Counted from the first letter of the stretch, positions 10,299-23,634 are shown. The stretch: DNA of 64,000 nt from Rapana venosa (GCA_028751875.1 CM054145.1:50099128-50163127); one strand, 5' to 3'. Numbers and translations: made by a program. Notes: generated by a model not told the origin, from the sequence alone.

Positions 10299-12710
10299 AA
10301 GTACAGTTGACTACTTCACTGCATCTTTGGAACTAGTGACATCTGTTAAAATACTTTCTTTAGTTGTGGAAAACTTAGCAGAGTCTGACCATCTTCCGGT
10401 TTGTATGAAAATAGAAGCCACCAACAGTATACCAGAAAACCTATGCAATAAGAATTCTAAAAAGACAGTTTGAGTTTCTTATGAGAAACTAGTATGGAAT
10501 GAAAGTAAGAAAGATGACTTTTTGAAGGGCATTGAACAGCACTGATATGCAGAAAAAGTTGCAATGGCCACAAATACTATTGAAAACAATATAGAAGAGG
10601 CTTTACATACATTTGTTAAAACTTTACAAGAGGCTAGTGTATGCATGTCAAAAAAGACATCACAGCACAGCATTAGAAAATGTGAATGGGTTGATGATGA
10701 ATGTGAGGTTGCAAAAAAAGAAAGCAGATCAAAATTAAACCATTTCAGAAAAACCAGAAATGAAGAGGACAGACTAATCTATGTTGAGAAAAGGAAAATA
10801 TATAAATGGTTGCTAAAGATAAAAAACCAAAGTTATAGAAGAATGAAAGCAGAATCCTTGGCAAATAGCATTTCTGATTCTTCCCATTTTTGGAAAGAAG
10901 TAAGAAGCATGGGATGTGGAAACCATGTAATGACTAACAACTCTATTAGTAGTGATGACTGGTTTCATTATTTCAAAAATGTTTTTCAGAACCTTGAAGA
11001 AAACATGGAAGAAAATCATATAAATGTTGATTTAAAGGAAGGAGAGGAACACATTTCGGATAAAGAAATTTGTGAAACAGAAGTAGTACAAGCAATATCA
11101 AAGCTTAAAATAGGAAAAGCCAGTGGGATTGACAATATGTCATCTGAAATGCTAAAAAATGGAGGCAAAGTTGTACTTGAGTTTTTGATTAAATTCTTTA
11201 ACACTATTTTCAGTCTAGGTGTTTATCCAAAAGACTGGTCAAAAGCTATAATAATACCCATTTACAAAAAAGGAGACCCTGAAAATGCAGATAATTACAG
11301 AGGAGTGTCATTATTAAGTATCATTTCAAAATGTTATACAACAATCTTAAATACACTACTTTATAACTGGTTAGAAGACAACAATATGATTTCTGAGAGT
11401 CAGGCAGGTTTCCGCAGAGGATATTCAACAGTAGATCAGATATTTAATTTATACGCTATCATTCAAAAATGTATGTCAACGAATCGAGGAAAATTATATG
11501 TAGCTTTTGTTGATTTCAAAAAAGCATTTGATTCAGTACATCATGACAAACTTCTTGAATGCTTGAAAAAACAAGGTGTGAATGGAAAATTTTTGGCCTC
11601 ATTGAAAGCAATGTATTCTTCCTTGGTGTCATTTGTGCTGCAAACTGTGAACTTACTGATTATTTTTAGTTCCCAGTTGGGGTAAGACAAGGATGTGTTT
11701 TAAGTCCTACATTATTTTCTGTTTTTATTTATCAGCTTGCAAGTTATATGAATATTAATGGAAAACATGGTATTCAAGTTTTGCTAAATATTATGGAATT
11801 GTTTATATTACTTTTGCGGATGATGTGGTTTTACTTTCTACTTCAGTACATGGCTTACAAAACCAACTGAATATCCTGCATAACTGTTGCAATGACATAA
11901 AATTGAATGTGAATACCGAAAAAACAAAAATTATGGTATTTAGAAAAGGGGGGGTATTTAGCTGAACAGGGTTTTAAAAAAATATAAGGAAATGACCGCC
12001 AAAATATTTTAAAAGATCTTTTAATGTTAAAATTCAACCAATTCTCCTGTATGCCTCTGAAATATGGGGTTTAAACAAATTGGACCATTTAGAAAAAGCT
12101 CATACTATGGCTTGTAAAAGATTTTTAGGTGTTCCAGTCAGAACTCCTAACAAAATGATTTATGGTGGTTTAGGAAGATTTCCTCTTTATGTTAATTCTA
12201 GTATATCTGTCATAAGGTATTGGTTTACATTGTTACAAATGAATAGTGAAAGATTTCCACATATAGCTTATCAGATGATGTTGGAATTAGAGTTTGTAAA
12301 AATTGTTGGGTATCAAAAATCAGGGAAATTCTATGCGAAACAGGATTTAGTTTTTTTGGTTGCAACAAGGTGTTGGTCAGGTCAAAGTGTTTTTAAAGTT
12401 ATTGAAGAAGAGACTTGTTGATCTGTATATCCAAAAGTGGTCTGGCACTATCAGAGACCATGATAGATATAACAATTACAGATCATAATGATAATTTTTG
12501 AAAAGAAAACTATGTGACTGACATGGAAACTACTGTTTCAGAGTGGCCATTTCTCAGGCCAGGTTTAATGTTCTCCCCATTAATGCAAATGTGCATTGAT
12601 TTAGCAATGTTCAGCAGAAGAAATCTTGTCCATTCTGAAAGTCACCAAAGGAAAATGAAGAACATTTTCTTTTTGTGTGTCCCACATATGCTGACTTAAG
12701 AACTAAGTTT
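10299..12710 (+). mobile_element. LINE-C, 5'-truncated non-LTR retrotransposon
   Basis: Begins in the last part of the endonuclease (block ESDHLPV near 10380), then a linker and reverse transcriptase. Later pieces are GVRQGCVLSPTLFSVF (about 11680), FADDVVLL (about 11815), VFRKGG (about 11940) and a C-terminal region at 12080-12480 ending in the QKWSGTIRDHDRY block. Frameshifts occur near 11660, 11790 and 11950. The same family occurs at 29150-30780 (minus), 34941-35405 and 33060-33200. Clade unassigned. Confidence 0.85.
10564..11685 (+). pseudogene. LINE-C reverse transcriptase, main open frame
   Basis: A 373-codon frame, the longest in the window on the plus strand. An N-terminal basic linker (residues 1-160) is followed by the RT fingers (KIGKASGIDNMSSEML at about 182-197; PIYKKGDPENADNYRGVSLL at about 232-251) and motif A (FVDFKKAFDSVHH at about 315-327). 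It runs out of frame at its end: the true continuation GVRQGC starts about 30 bases further in another frame. It is thus a frameshifted copy without its own catalytic FADD, which is encoded downstream. The annotated start is only the first in-frame ATG. Confidence 0.85.
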
Positions 12711-12713
12711 CAG

Positions 12714-12760
12714 GGGGGGGGGGGGGGGGGGGGGGGGGGTGGGGGGGGGAGGGGGGGGGA
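12714..12760. repeat. Poly-G tract
   Basis: About 45 bases almost purely G with single T and A interruptions; able to form G-quadruplexes. It follows the end of LINE-C. Confidence 0.97.
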
Positions 12761-12984
12761 AGATACAACCCCATTCATGTGATATTACAAATGTCTAATA
12801 ACAAACAGATGCACAGTGTCTCCATGTACATTTTCCATGCTGTAAACAGAAGGAAGAAGCAGTTGACTGGAATTTGATCATCCTTCTGACGTGCTGTGAC
12901 AACATATTTTGGATGTATTGATGTTTTATGGACTTAATTACTGCTTCTGAAATGCTGAGAATAAAATGTGTGGGTGTGCTTATG

Positions 12985-13505
12985 AGTTTGTGTGTGTGTG
13001 TGTGTTTGTGGAGGTGTGTGTGTGTGTGTGTGTGTGTGTGCCGCGCGTGAGTGCATGCATGCATGCGCGCGTGTGTGTGTTCATGTGCATGCGCACGTGA
13101 GCGTTTGCATGCATGCGTGGGCAACATTGCATTACCAAAACAAGTAATGATGGACAGTAACGTGCTTATACTGATGTTAACTAAAATGACAAAATGTTAC
13201 TTGCATAAATGTTAAGGTTTATTGAAAACAATAATAAAGATGAAAATGATGATGATGATGATTATTATTATGACTATTTTATTGAATGTAATCACCTATA
13301 ATGATGATACTCTGCGTTTAAGATGGTGATATCGATGATGCTCTTAGTTGTGTGTTATGTTATTTATATACTAAAGGAATGTGCTGCATCACTAGACAGT
13401 ATAATAAGAATTGTTTCATTTGAATATTCATGTTCCCTTTTGTCCCTTTACTTGTATTGTGGTCCAAGGCCAAAGTACAATTAAAATGTTCAGAGTTCTC
13501 TCTCT

Positions 13506-13587
<82 letters not shown>

Positions 13588-13855
13588 GCACACACACATA
13601 TCCATGCACAAATACATGCAAGTGAAATCCGACACAATCAGTGAATCACATCCAATAGCTAATATCACGAGAGGGAAAAATGTAAAATCAATCGATATCC
13701 AATAGCATTTGACTGCTCAGAAAAAAAAGATTATCAGTATGCATGATACCATTCTGAGGGAACAGATGACAAAATACTAAATGCACACAAAGACTGCATG
13801 TAGAAAAAACGCTAGAGTATTCATTCATTTTCCTTGATTTAAAACAATCAAATAG

Positions 13856-13898
<43 letters not shown>

Positions 13899-14390
13899 CA
13901 CACACACACACCACACACACACATTACTTATTCATTTCCCTTGAAAGAAAATGATCTTTAAAAAAAGAGAACAAAAACTACACACAAACACACACACACT
14001 GCCATTCTGATGGCTTTACATTACTTAACTTTCCCTGGCTATTTTACAGGTTTTGTTATGTCTTGATTCAAAGTCTCACTCTGTTGTAATGATACAAGTG
14101 TTATATGTACTGTCAAACATTTTACTTAAAAACTAAGCCCAAAAAGGTACTGTTTGGAATGGTAGTTATTATGATTAATTTCACACACATACACTCACAC
14201 ACATGGGCAGGATGAAAAAAAGTTGAGTAAACTTAATCCTTTACCCTCAGTAAAGATCATTTTGACTTGAAAAAGATCATTTTCACACACACACAGGCAC
14301 TAGTTGATTCAGTTTAACAACAGCAACAATAACAACAGCAGCAGCAGCACACATTTATAACCACACACACACACACACACATGACACATG
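12985..14390. repeat. Microsatellite-rich stretch
   Basis: (TG)n at 12985-13080, (TC)n(AC)n at 13497-13590, (CA)n at 13859-13922, and shorter CA blocks at 13982-14000, 14180-14205, 14283-14296 and 14362-14384, plus (GAT)n/(ATT)n at 13244-13270. Open frames here are low-complexity artefacts. No gene is seen in the intervening sequence. Confidence 0.95.
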
Positions 14391-14399
14391 ACATGCCTT

Positions 14400-16315
14400 T
14401 TCTGAGAATTCCATTGAAGAAATTTTGAACAATGTTAACAACTGACATTGCTAAGGGTTTATTGTTAAGTCCTATTGGGCATTTATTGTAGTTATTTTTG
14501 AATTTCAACTTTTAAAAAATTATGTTCTTGATTTGTTCATGTTAAGAATGTTATTTCCTTTGTTACTACTATTTATTACACACAAAGCAGGCATGCATGC
14601 AGGGACGCCCATGCACACCACACTAACACACAGAGTAGATCTATCTCCCTCTCCCTTTCTCACACATATTCAGTCTCCTATTTTAGGATCATCTGGTATC
14701 ACTTTAAGTGGAAAGACATTAAAATTGAAGACTTACTTACTTACAAATGACAGTCAAGTTCAAAACAGTACCCACATTTTCTATGCCATGCACTGACAGC
14801 TGAAATGCTAAAAGTCTGCTACAGCCACTCCTTATATTATCTAAACAGTCTAGATCTGCAGCATTGATCAACTGCAAGCCCATGTTGTACATGTACCAGC
14901 CTTGTGCATCTCACCTTGTAATCTAATACTAGGTAGGACCACTCATTTTTTTCAAACATCATAGAATTTGATTTTTATTTCAAATGAAAAATAATAACAA
15001 GATCAAGAAGCATGCAAAATTTCAAATCATTATCTTTAATGGTTTTTAAAATATATCACTTTAAACATTTTAAGACCCAAGGAAACTGCCATTTCGTTAT
15101 ATAAAGCACTATTTGGACATGTCCCTCATGCTCATTATGAATCTGACATTGCTAAAACTACTTTTATATTGTTTGAAGAAACAAATATTTTTTTTAAAAA
15201 TAGGAAAATAAGTCAAAGGAAACAAATGGGATTTTACATCAAAATCAGAGAAAAATTCTAAAAATAGCTCTCAATTTGAGCCGAAAGGGGTACTTTACCC
15301 TCCTGTCAAAACCACAAGAAAGCCTGAAAGTGTCTAAGATCTATATTACAGCTTGTACTTACTACTCAGATGCTGTGTATTTTTTTCCCTAGAGGCTAAT
15401 AGTCATGCAGAGGCAAACTGCAATAATCCAAAACACCCTTATGACAGAAATTTGTGAATGTATAAAGCCAGTCCAAACAATAAGTGAATAACACAAGTCC
15501 TGCCTGTAGGTATATCATCATATCTCAGCTTCTACTTGACTGACAGAAATGGTTCACCTATCAAAACGTTTGTCTTCAAACAATGAGTCTTATTAAAGAG
15601 CATAAGGGCATTTCAAGTGATTCTGTTTATTGGCCCCTCCCTCTAACAACCCTCCTCCCTTCTCAAGCATCTTCTTCAGTACAAGAGATCACAGGTGTAG
15701 TCATGTAATCATCTGTGTTCTTTCTTTCTTTTAAAAAAAATTTCTGGTGATCTCACATGTTATCTCTGCTGGTTCCAGGACGACCTGTCCTCAGCAGCAG
15801 TTTCCTCTAACTCCCCAGGGATAGGGCTGTACATAATGACACTGAACTTGTCGCTTCTTTGACACTGTTCTTCCATAGTCAGCACAGTTTTGAGTTTTTA
15901 TTCAAAAGCAAATCTGCAGAACCAGGACTATCTTTTTTGTGCCCAGTGCTTTTAACTTTTGCGTAACTTTTTCCTGGGTAATCCATTGACCTCCTAGGCC
16001 TCTGCCTAAATAAATTATGGTTCAGTCTAATATACTGTTGCAAAGCATGTGTGATGTAAAGACTTATTACTATATTAGTATTGTATTTGTTAACATTTTT
16101 CCTTGTACAAGTTCATGCAAACTTGCACATTTAGTGGGAGTTACCTTCATCTGTGTGTATTTTCAGTGTGTGTATATGCATACATATAAATTGTGGAGGA
16201 GTGTTTTAGAGTATTTATTAGTGTGGGTATGTGTGGTGATATATATATACACACACACATATCTCTATCTATTATCTATATATACCTGTGTGTGTGTGTT
16301 GTGTGTGTGTGTGTG

Positions 16316-16349
<34 letters not shown>

Positions 16350-17475
16350 TATAAAAAAAGTATAAAATTAGCTACTTTTTGCAAAATAAAAGCATTACAA
16401 AAGTTTCCATTTTTTCTTTTGTTGTGTGTGTTGTTGTTTTTTTACCTAATTACTTCATGTTTGGATAAACAACACAACCAAAGAGTGAAGACAATGCATG
16501 AACTGTTTAAAATGCAAAAGCAACTGAGAGAACAAAAACAAGTTTCATTTAATTTCAATTTCATTAGCACTTGCATGCTTTGATTCAGAAAAAAAGTTTT
16601 GATCTGCATGAACTTAAATAGATGCATTCATGAGTGTTTTCTTATGGCAATATAACTATTTCTGTTAAAAATGCACTCTTATATGCACACAGTAACAACA
16701 CACAATAAACAGATCAGTGAAAATTTCTGATAGAAATTAAATCAGGGCAAGAGTTGTTGTTTTTGCATTTGTATTCAAGATGTAAACATTTCGACATGAT
16801 ACAACACATTATGGATGCTAAGAAAAAAAGAACACTATTAGAAACTCTTTTGAACATAATTATCACCCTGATTAATTGTTATAATGGATAATTTTCATGA
16901 GAGTTCATGAATTATGAAAGCACCCCTGATGACCTAGTTCTTCATACTATGTCCTAGTCCAGGTTAAACTTGTGATAAAAGTGTTGAAAGTTTTTAATTC
17001 TAAAATCATGGAGATTTGATAGTAATTACGTACAAAGTAAAAACAGAGCATTTACTTCTTTGAATATGAGTGTATTGCACTGTAAACATCCAAAATCTCC
17101 GTGGATGCATGTTGATTCCACCCTTGATTCCACAGAGGCGGCCATTTTGTTTAGTAAGAGAAAGGGGGTACTGAATGGGATGCCATCAACCCAACTAAGC
17201 AATAAACTGAAATGGGTAATTGTTCTTTAAAAAACGAGCTTTCTAATGGTGCTAGGGGATTTTTTCTACGACTAATACAGAAATTTTTACAACTTCAAAA
17301 TGTAGGTAATTTTTAAATGCATAATACTATATCTTAGCGGGAAGTTTCTTCTTTCCAATGGTATGGGCTATAAATAGGTTTGTGTTGTTAAACACTCCCC
17401 GATCATAATAGAAGACAAAGCATAAAAATTCACCTGAGGCTCTGGAAGCAGCAAATTTTTAGTTTATTACAGATA
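14400..17475. other. Anonymous AT-rich sequence
   Basis: About 3 kb without recognisable coding or RNA features. It contains one (TG)n tract (about 16288-16348) with ATAT blocks before it. No homology to the other repeat families of this window was noticed. Confidence 0.6.
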
Positions 17476-18497
17476 TTTAACTGACTGAGGAACTGACTCA
17501 GGAAGCTGAGACTGCAGCAGGCCAAAGAAATATGAAGAGACTGTACGAGATCACAAGAACTCTCTCAGGAAAAAACAACAAACCTAGCTGCCCTGTCAAA
17601 GATAAGAATGACAATACCATTCCAGGTGAGGAGGACTAGAGAGCAAGATGGGCAGAGCACTTCAAAGAAACGCTAAACAGACCTGCACCACCCATCCCGC
17701 CTGACATCCCCCCACCTACTGAAATCCTTGGCATCAACACCGGCCCCCCTACCAAGAATGAGATCACCAAAGCCATCAAGTCACTCAAACCAGGCAAAGC
17801 AGCAGGCCCAGACGGTATACCACTTGAAGCACTGAAGGCAGACATCCAAACTTCCACTGAGATGTTATACCCACTCCTATACAAGATCTGGGAGCAAGAG
17901 AGTGTACCAGAAGAGTGGAAGAAAGGCCATCTTGTAAAGCTGCCAAAGAAAGGGGACCTGTCCTCATGCAACATCTGGAGAGGAATCATGCTACTGTCCA
18001 TCCAAGGGAAAGTGCTGACAAAGATCATGCTAGACAGACTGAAGACAGCACTGGACAGGACACTTTGGGATGAACAGGCAGGCTTTAGGCAAGACAGATC
18101 ATGCACAGATCAAATCGCCACAATGCCATCATCATTGAGCAGTCCCTGGAGTGGCAGACCCCCCTATTTTCAGTCTTTGTCGACTTCCAGAAGGCATTTG
18201 ACAGCGTCGACAGAGATATCATTTGGAAACTGATGCATCACTATGGCTTTCCACCAAAGTTCATCACCATCATCCAACAGCTATATGAAGATGCCACCTG
18301 TCAAGTCATCCATAAAAGGAAACTGATGGAACCCTTCTCCATACAGACGGGTGTTCGTCAGGGCTGTCTGTTGTCGCCAACCATCTTCCTGTTGGTGGTT
18401 GACTGGATAATGCGGCAAGCCACAGCAGGCAGGAGAACCGGCATACAGTGGACCCTCATGAAGCAGCTGGAAGACCTGGACTTCGCAGACGACTTCT
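17476..18497 (+). pseudogene. LINE-B reverse transcriptase fragment (copy B)
   Basis: Longer than copy A because the window shows its left part. In order: the RWAEHFKETLNRPAP block, KAIKSLKPGKAAGPDGIPLEAL, the VPEEWKKGHLVKLPKKGDLS block, a frameshift at about 18110, VFVDFQKAFDSVDRDI (motif A), GVRQGCLLSPTIFLL (motif B) and DLDFADD (motif C). A stop interrupts the N-terminal part near 17638. Homology ends immediately after FADD where the inverted-motif element begins, so the thumb and C-terminal domain are missing. RTE-like by sequence style; clade not proven. Confidence 0.87.
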
Positions 18498-20100
18498 GCG
18501 CGGGCCGATATTGCAGGGCCCGCTATTGCGTGAACGAAGAAGTGGAAAAATTGCCAAGGTGATGCAAGGAGGAAGGTGGCAGGATGAGTTAGACGTTCGC
18601 CTGCCAATTAAAAATCCGGTGGGTCCGAGTTCGGTGGGAAGCAAAAGGGCAGTTTGATTTAGGGCGGCAGCGGGGTTTGAACTTGCACAACTTGCACACG
18701 TCTCACTGTAAGCTCTCTGCAGTACTGGAATGCAGTTGCACACTGCATGTGGAATCCATAGGTAAAATAGGATTGCGTTCATTCTGTCCCACAGAGTTGA
18801 AAAACCAGGAAATGCCAGAAACTTTAGTGTGTTTGAGTGCTTAAATGCTGAAGACTAAATCCAGTATGAATAAAAAGTATTGCATTTATTGCAATGGACG
18901 TTTTCATTTCAAAATGATTGCAGTGTACTGTGCTTTGTAATAAACAGTTATGTCAAGGTTATTATTGGTGGAATCGCTTTAGTGACGCATTAAAGCATCC
19001 ATTATGTTGACATTTTTCATGTTGATTTTAGTTCTTAATATACTTCTATGTGTGTACCTGATCATATAAAGTGTGAGTATAAGGAATGTGATACATTTGC
19101 CCAAGATGTGATTAGAAATCAAGAAGCACAATGGGTTTTCTTTTTCTTTGTTTGTTGAAGTATAGAGAGCGTAATGCTAAAGGCTGCATAACAAAATAAC
19201 TATCAAGGATAAAACCAACATTTTTCGTATTTGCTGCACAAAAGATTATTTTTTGTTTTAATAACAAGCTCTTCGTCTTGGTTGCTTTATTAAATAAGGT
19301 AAATTTAAGGTTTTAATCTTAGTTTACGAATTAAGCTGGGTTTAAAAAAAATTTAATATGATTTTTATTTTATATTCATAATAAGACAGAGAACAGGTGT
19401 CCTTGGTTTCATTTTGTCCAGGTTTTGGGAAAATGCGAAAAATGACTGGCATTTCCTCATGTATTAATTTTGTTCTTCCAAGTTACTTTAGTATTTTTTT
19501 CATTGAGAAGTTGAGAAGACCAAAGATGATTTCAGGATGCTATGTTATGCTTTGAATTTATTTTCAAGATTCGAATGAATGCAATATCAACATTTTCTTT
19601 GCCAGTTTATTTGTTGGTATCATATTATGACCACCTGAGATTTGTTTATAAGGTAGTGGTTTTGAGCTGGATGCTTTGAATGTTGGGATTGCAAAAGTGA
19701 TTTTGTGGAATAAAAAACCTGTGACACCTCTTTATTTCCCTTTATTGTTTAAAAATATGCATTGTCTTTGCCATGAAGATTAGCAGCCTAAAGTATAAAA
19801 CGACAGTGTCGCCTAAGGTATAATATACGTTGCAGCCTTACTGCATCGTAGGTAGGCTGCAACCTTTACTACACCTTAGGCGGCCCTATACCTTAGGCTG
19901 CATGGCATATTATTGTCAGTACAGTATTCCCCAGGCTGCGTTTACACTGTCGAGCAATAGCAGGCCTGCTCACAATAGCAGGCCTGCGAAATATCACAAT
20001 ATCGGGCAATATCCCACCGCAATAGCAGCTGCACTGCAGGCTGCACTGTGGTGTGCAATAGGCCTGTGCAATATGGGGGGCCCGCCCGAGCAATAGGGGG
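18498..20100. mobile_element. Candidate non-autonomous element with inverted ends (copy B)
   Basis: The left end 18498-18530 has GGGCCGATATTGCAGGGCC followed by CGCTATTGC. The right end 20053-20100 carries the complementary arrangement with extra G/C bases. The interior matches copy A throughout and includes the nested palindrome (outer arms 19811-19822 and 19887-19898). No transposase is encoded. Interpretation as in copy A. Confidence 0.45.
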
Positions 20101-20720
20101 CTGACCCTTGTAGAATGGAGTCATGAACATCACTATGGTAGGAGACTAGAATTCTTTTCCATCAAAGTAGAATTTGACTTGTGGGTATCATTCTTTTTCA
20201 TCACTGGGGTCTTCTTTTGACTAGGTTATCAGGCCTTTTAGCTTTTCTTTCTAATTTCTCAATTTTCACTGACCTCTTTGGTGTTGTGCCAGTGCTGGGT
20301 GAAGAGGGCAGAGGGCTGGGTGAAGAGGGCAGTCCTTTTGCTGCTTGAGCTTAGGTGGTGGCTGGCAGGAGGGAGGAGCAGGTGTGTGTGTGTGTGTGTG
20401 TGTGATTTTCCTACGAACCAATCAATGGAAGCAGTACCTTGTTTGTCACAAAGGTGTATGCATGTCAACTCTCATTGGTCGATCTACTAATCTACTGGAG
20501 CTTGGGGAGGGGGGGGGGGGGGGTGTTAATGCCTAAATAACTTTAAACAGTATTTCTGATTGGTTAGATTTCACATAAAGAAATGGAAACTACAGGTCCC
20601 TGGTCACACACCAAAGTTTCAAAAACCACTCTTTTCCTTCTGTTTTCCTATGTAGCTCTTTAGACTCATACAGCACATACTAACCTCTTAACTGCCCAGT
20701 GCAAGTGCACCCTATATGCC
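20101..20720. other. Non-coding part of composite repeat, copy B
   Basis: Contains the duplicated GGGTGAAGAGGGCAG motif (about 20296-20332), a (TG)n tract at 20382-20404 and a G-rich run at 20505-20525. No gene. Matches 1935-2550. Confidence 0.7.
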
Positions 20721-20872
20721 CGGGAATAAAATTCTTATGTACCACTGCTATGTTCATATAGAGAGTCCTAATCAGGAATTCTTTAGGTAGCCACCCCGGG
20801 AATAAAATTCTTATGTACCACTGCTATGTTCATGTAGAGAGTCCTAATCAGGAATTCTTTAGGTAGCCACCC
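20721..20872 (+). repeat. 76-bp tandem duplication across the LTR junction
   Basis: 20721-20796 and 20797-20872 are nearly identical. Each unit holds flanking DNA (CGGGAATAAAATTC...) and the first ~40 bases of the LTR, so the duplication happened after the LTR insertion or is an assembly artefact. The outer unit reads TTCATATAGAG where the inner reads TTCATGTAGAG. Confidence 0.93.
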
Positions 20873-21642
20873 CGATTCCCCGGCACCATCCAATCCAGCA
20901 CCAGAAATGGGATCCTAAACTTATCCTATTATCTTTAGTATCCCTAAAGAGGATTAGGGCTCACCTACTGGTGGGCTGGGAGTGATAAAGGGGGGATAGG
21001 AAGAGGATAGAAGAAAAATAGAAAAGAACTATAAAAGGAAGACAGTAAGTAGAAATGAAAATTATTACCTCAACTCACTCAGCAATCATACTGAAACACT
21101 ATGAATGTGATGAACAACAACATTCATTCAATGTAATTCTTCAGGCCAAGCAAGTTGGGTCCACAAATTTATTCTACTACTTCTACTACTAAATCACACA
21201 CAACACCAATTGTATTACAAATACAATTAAAAACACAAACTATTCTGTTAATTATTTTGTCCAGTCCTCAAACACAACCAATCATCAATGGTGGATCATC
21301 TCAGCTCAGGGATCAAAAGATTCACAACATGAACCGATGATAACGATGCTACATGTTACAAGGAGACCATGAACGATGCTACAGAGACGATGCTAACCAT
21401 GCTACGATGACGATGCTAGCCATGCTACGATGCCGATGTTCCTTAATGGGGAACATCTCAAGCAAAGACGCTCATCTCCCTACCGTCTGGGAGGAAAAGG
21501 ACGCTAGCAAAAAGGTGGCAATTTAAACCCAAGGGAAATAATTCACCGGTAGAAAATTACCCTTGTAGTAAATTGGAGTCATCTTCCTTGCTATACTTAG
21601 TAACAATCAACACAAAGTACTCTTTTTGTGTGATGTGTTACA
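20833..21642 (-). repeat. 3' LTR of the minus-strand LTR element
   Basis: 810 bp, bounded on the plus strand by TGTAGAGAGTCC and GTGTTACA, so it has TG...CA ends on either strand. It is nearly identical to 24052-24851. Differences include a few substitutions and copy number in a small GATGCTA-type minisatellite near 21340-21440. The left flank is TTCA (20829-20832). It is the 3' LTR because gag and the primer site run on the minus strand. Confidence 0.93.
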
Positions 21643-22112
21643 CGCACCCTTGGCAGGAAAATTTTGCTATCTTTTTTACCAAAAAGTATCGACATTTAAA
21701 AACAAACTTGACCCCCTCTGAAGACAAACATGAAAGTCCTCAATTTGAACAAAGATGTGTATACATACCCAATGTGAGCTATGTACCAAAATGCAACCAA
21801 AAAATTCCTCCAAGGCAAAAAATCTCTAAGGCCTCCACTTGATCCTGATTGTGTATTTTAAGACATACCTGTCCAATCTAATTTGGACACTGGACTGAAA
21901 AACCTTAAACACAAACATTCTAGATCTTCAAAAATATAGAAACATGAACCCTGAAATACATGCAAAAATGAGTCAGACACTGGACAAAAAATGCAAAACA
22001 CAAAAACATTCATGTTTTCAAATGTTAGAAAAACATGAACCTCAGAAGTAAACCCGTGTAGATCCACAATGCTACACCCTGCAAATATGCAGGAAAACAC
22101 ATTCAGAAAAAA
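21643..22112 (-). other. Interior between gag and the 3' LTR; no pol
   Basis: About 470 bp. A small minus-strand frame (21858-22100) has no recognisable motif. The bases just before the 3' LTR (minus sense CCAAGGGTGCG) are only weakly purine-rich, so a polypurine tract is uncertain. Confidence 0.6.
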
Positions 22113-23634
22113 CTACAAAACTTCCAAAAGCATACTTTGTGGTTGTTGACCTTTGCCTATCTGTTCTGGCAACTGTTCAGATTGCACAGGAGCAAAACCA
22201 CACCTGTTGGTCAGGTCAGGAGTTTTAACACTTACAGGTTCTCCCTGTAAGACAGACCTCCTTGGTGCAGGCACTGGCTTCCATTCCGACTTCTTGGGAG
22301 TGGAGTTTTCAGAGCCAGGCCTACACACACTACCCAAATGACTCCTCTGACCTCCACTTTCCAAATTATTGTGGGAGCCATCTCTCAGGGCATCCCACCG
22401 GCTGTTGGGTCGAGGCTTGGAACAATCCGCCCCTTGACCATAGCCACTTCTTTCCTGTTTGTAAGGAAAACTACTTGAACTGTCTTTTCCTCTACACCAT
22501 TTCCTTCTGAAATGAGGAAAACTACTGTTATCACGATGGTTGCTCCTGGAGCTACCATCCGCAACCAATTTCTGGTCACATACCTCACGAACACTTCCCT
22601 GACCACTACCACAACCTCGCCTATGTGGCGGTATGTAACGGCCGGGACTGTTCTTGTGGGAGAACTCCTCGAGTTTTGCCGTAAACCCTTGTACGCTGAT
22701 ACTTTTGCCTACATCAGCAGGCTTCTTCTTACAACGCCTTGCTGACCGTGACTGGACTGGGCAATCACGAACAAGATGGCCACCACTTTTGCATCGGTAG
22801 CAGGGAGCTTTCGGCTTCTGTGACTTAGAGTGGCCTCTGAGTCTCTCTGCAACCATGCCTGCCAACTCCTTATAGTTGATGGCCTCCTGCACTTGTTCCT
22901 GATGTGTCCGGCCCGCCACAGCCCGCACAGATGGCACTGAGGATGACACCTCTACCTGCCTGACTGACTTCAACAGTGAAGTCAAATCAGGCGACGCAGA
23001 ACCTGGTCTGCCGAACTGAAACTTCAGTTCCCGAGCCATTATGGGCTCCAACATCATCAAACCATTCATGAAAACAAAATAGACATTCCTGGCACAATCA
23101 TCATATGAATACAAATCACTCTTATTCAAGTTAACAAAATTCAACCAAACACGTGTCAGGAAGTCCGATGGGCTGTTACTTCTGTCCATCTTCATTTTCA
23201 AAAACTCCGCCAGCCGTTCCACAGGGGTCTTGACGCAGCCGAAGACATCGCTTAGTCGGCTGACAATGTCCCTGGCAGAGGAGCAGGACTTGGCAATCTA
23301 CCATGCCACGCCTCGCAGACTCTGCCGAACACTGGCCAAAACATCGGAGGGAGAAGCGTTCCCTCTCATCAGCACGTGGACTTGCCCCTCCCACTGAGCG
23401 AAGTCAACCTCATCACTGCCTGTTGGTCTCGATCCAGTGAAGATGCCAAGTGGTGCCAAAGGGGTAGGTGGCATCACGTTGACCTGGATCTTGGTCTGCA
23501 GCAGGGCCGTCACCTTGTCCACCGTCTTCCATCAACAGGCCGTTCCCATCCTCCAGAGCAGCGATTCTTGCCCGTAGTCGCTTCATCTCTTCCATCATAT
23601 TGCTCATCTCTGATTCTTCACTTCGACTTTCCAT
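22113..23634 (-). pseudogene. gag: gag-like capsid/nucleocapsid gene, disrupted
   Basis: The likely start is the ATG at 23634, opening a short coiled-coil-like acidic/basic segment (MKRLRARIAALEDG). A one-base frame change near 23525 leads to a segment with FTGSRPTG, FAQWEGQVHVLM and VRQSLRG, which recalls the capsid of Ty3-type, PNMA and Arc proteins. An in-frame TAG interrupts it at 23298-23300. The same frame then runs openly over 23222-22113, with VERLAEFLKMKMD and further capsid, a CCHC zinc knuckle (C141-X2-C144-X4-H149-X4-C154 of that stretch, about 22761-22802) and a basic, serine/arginine-rich tail. No protease or RT follows. The PNMA/Arc resemblance is by eye. Confidence 0.85.
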
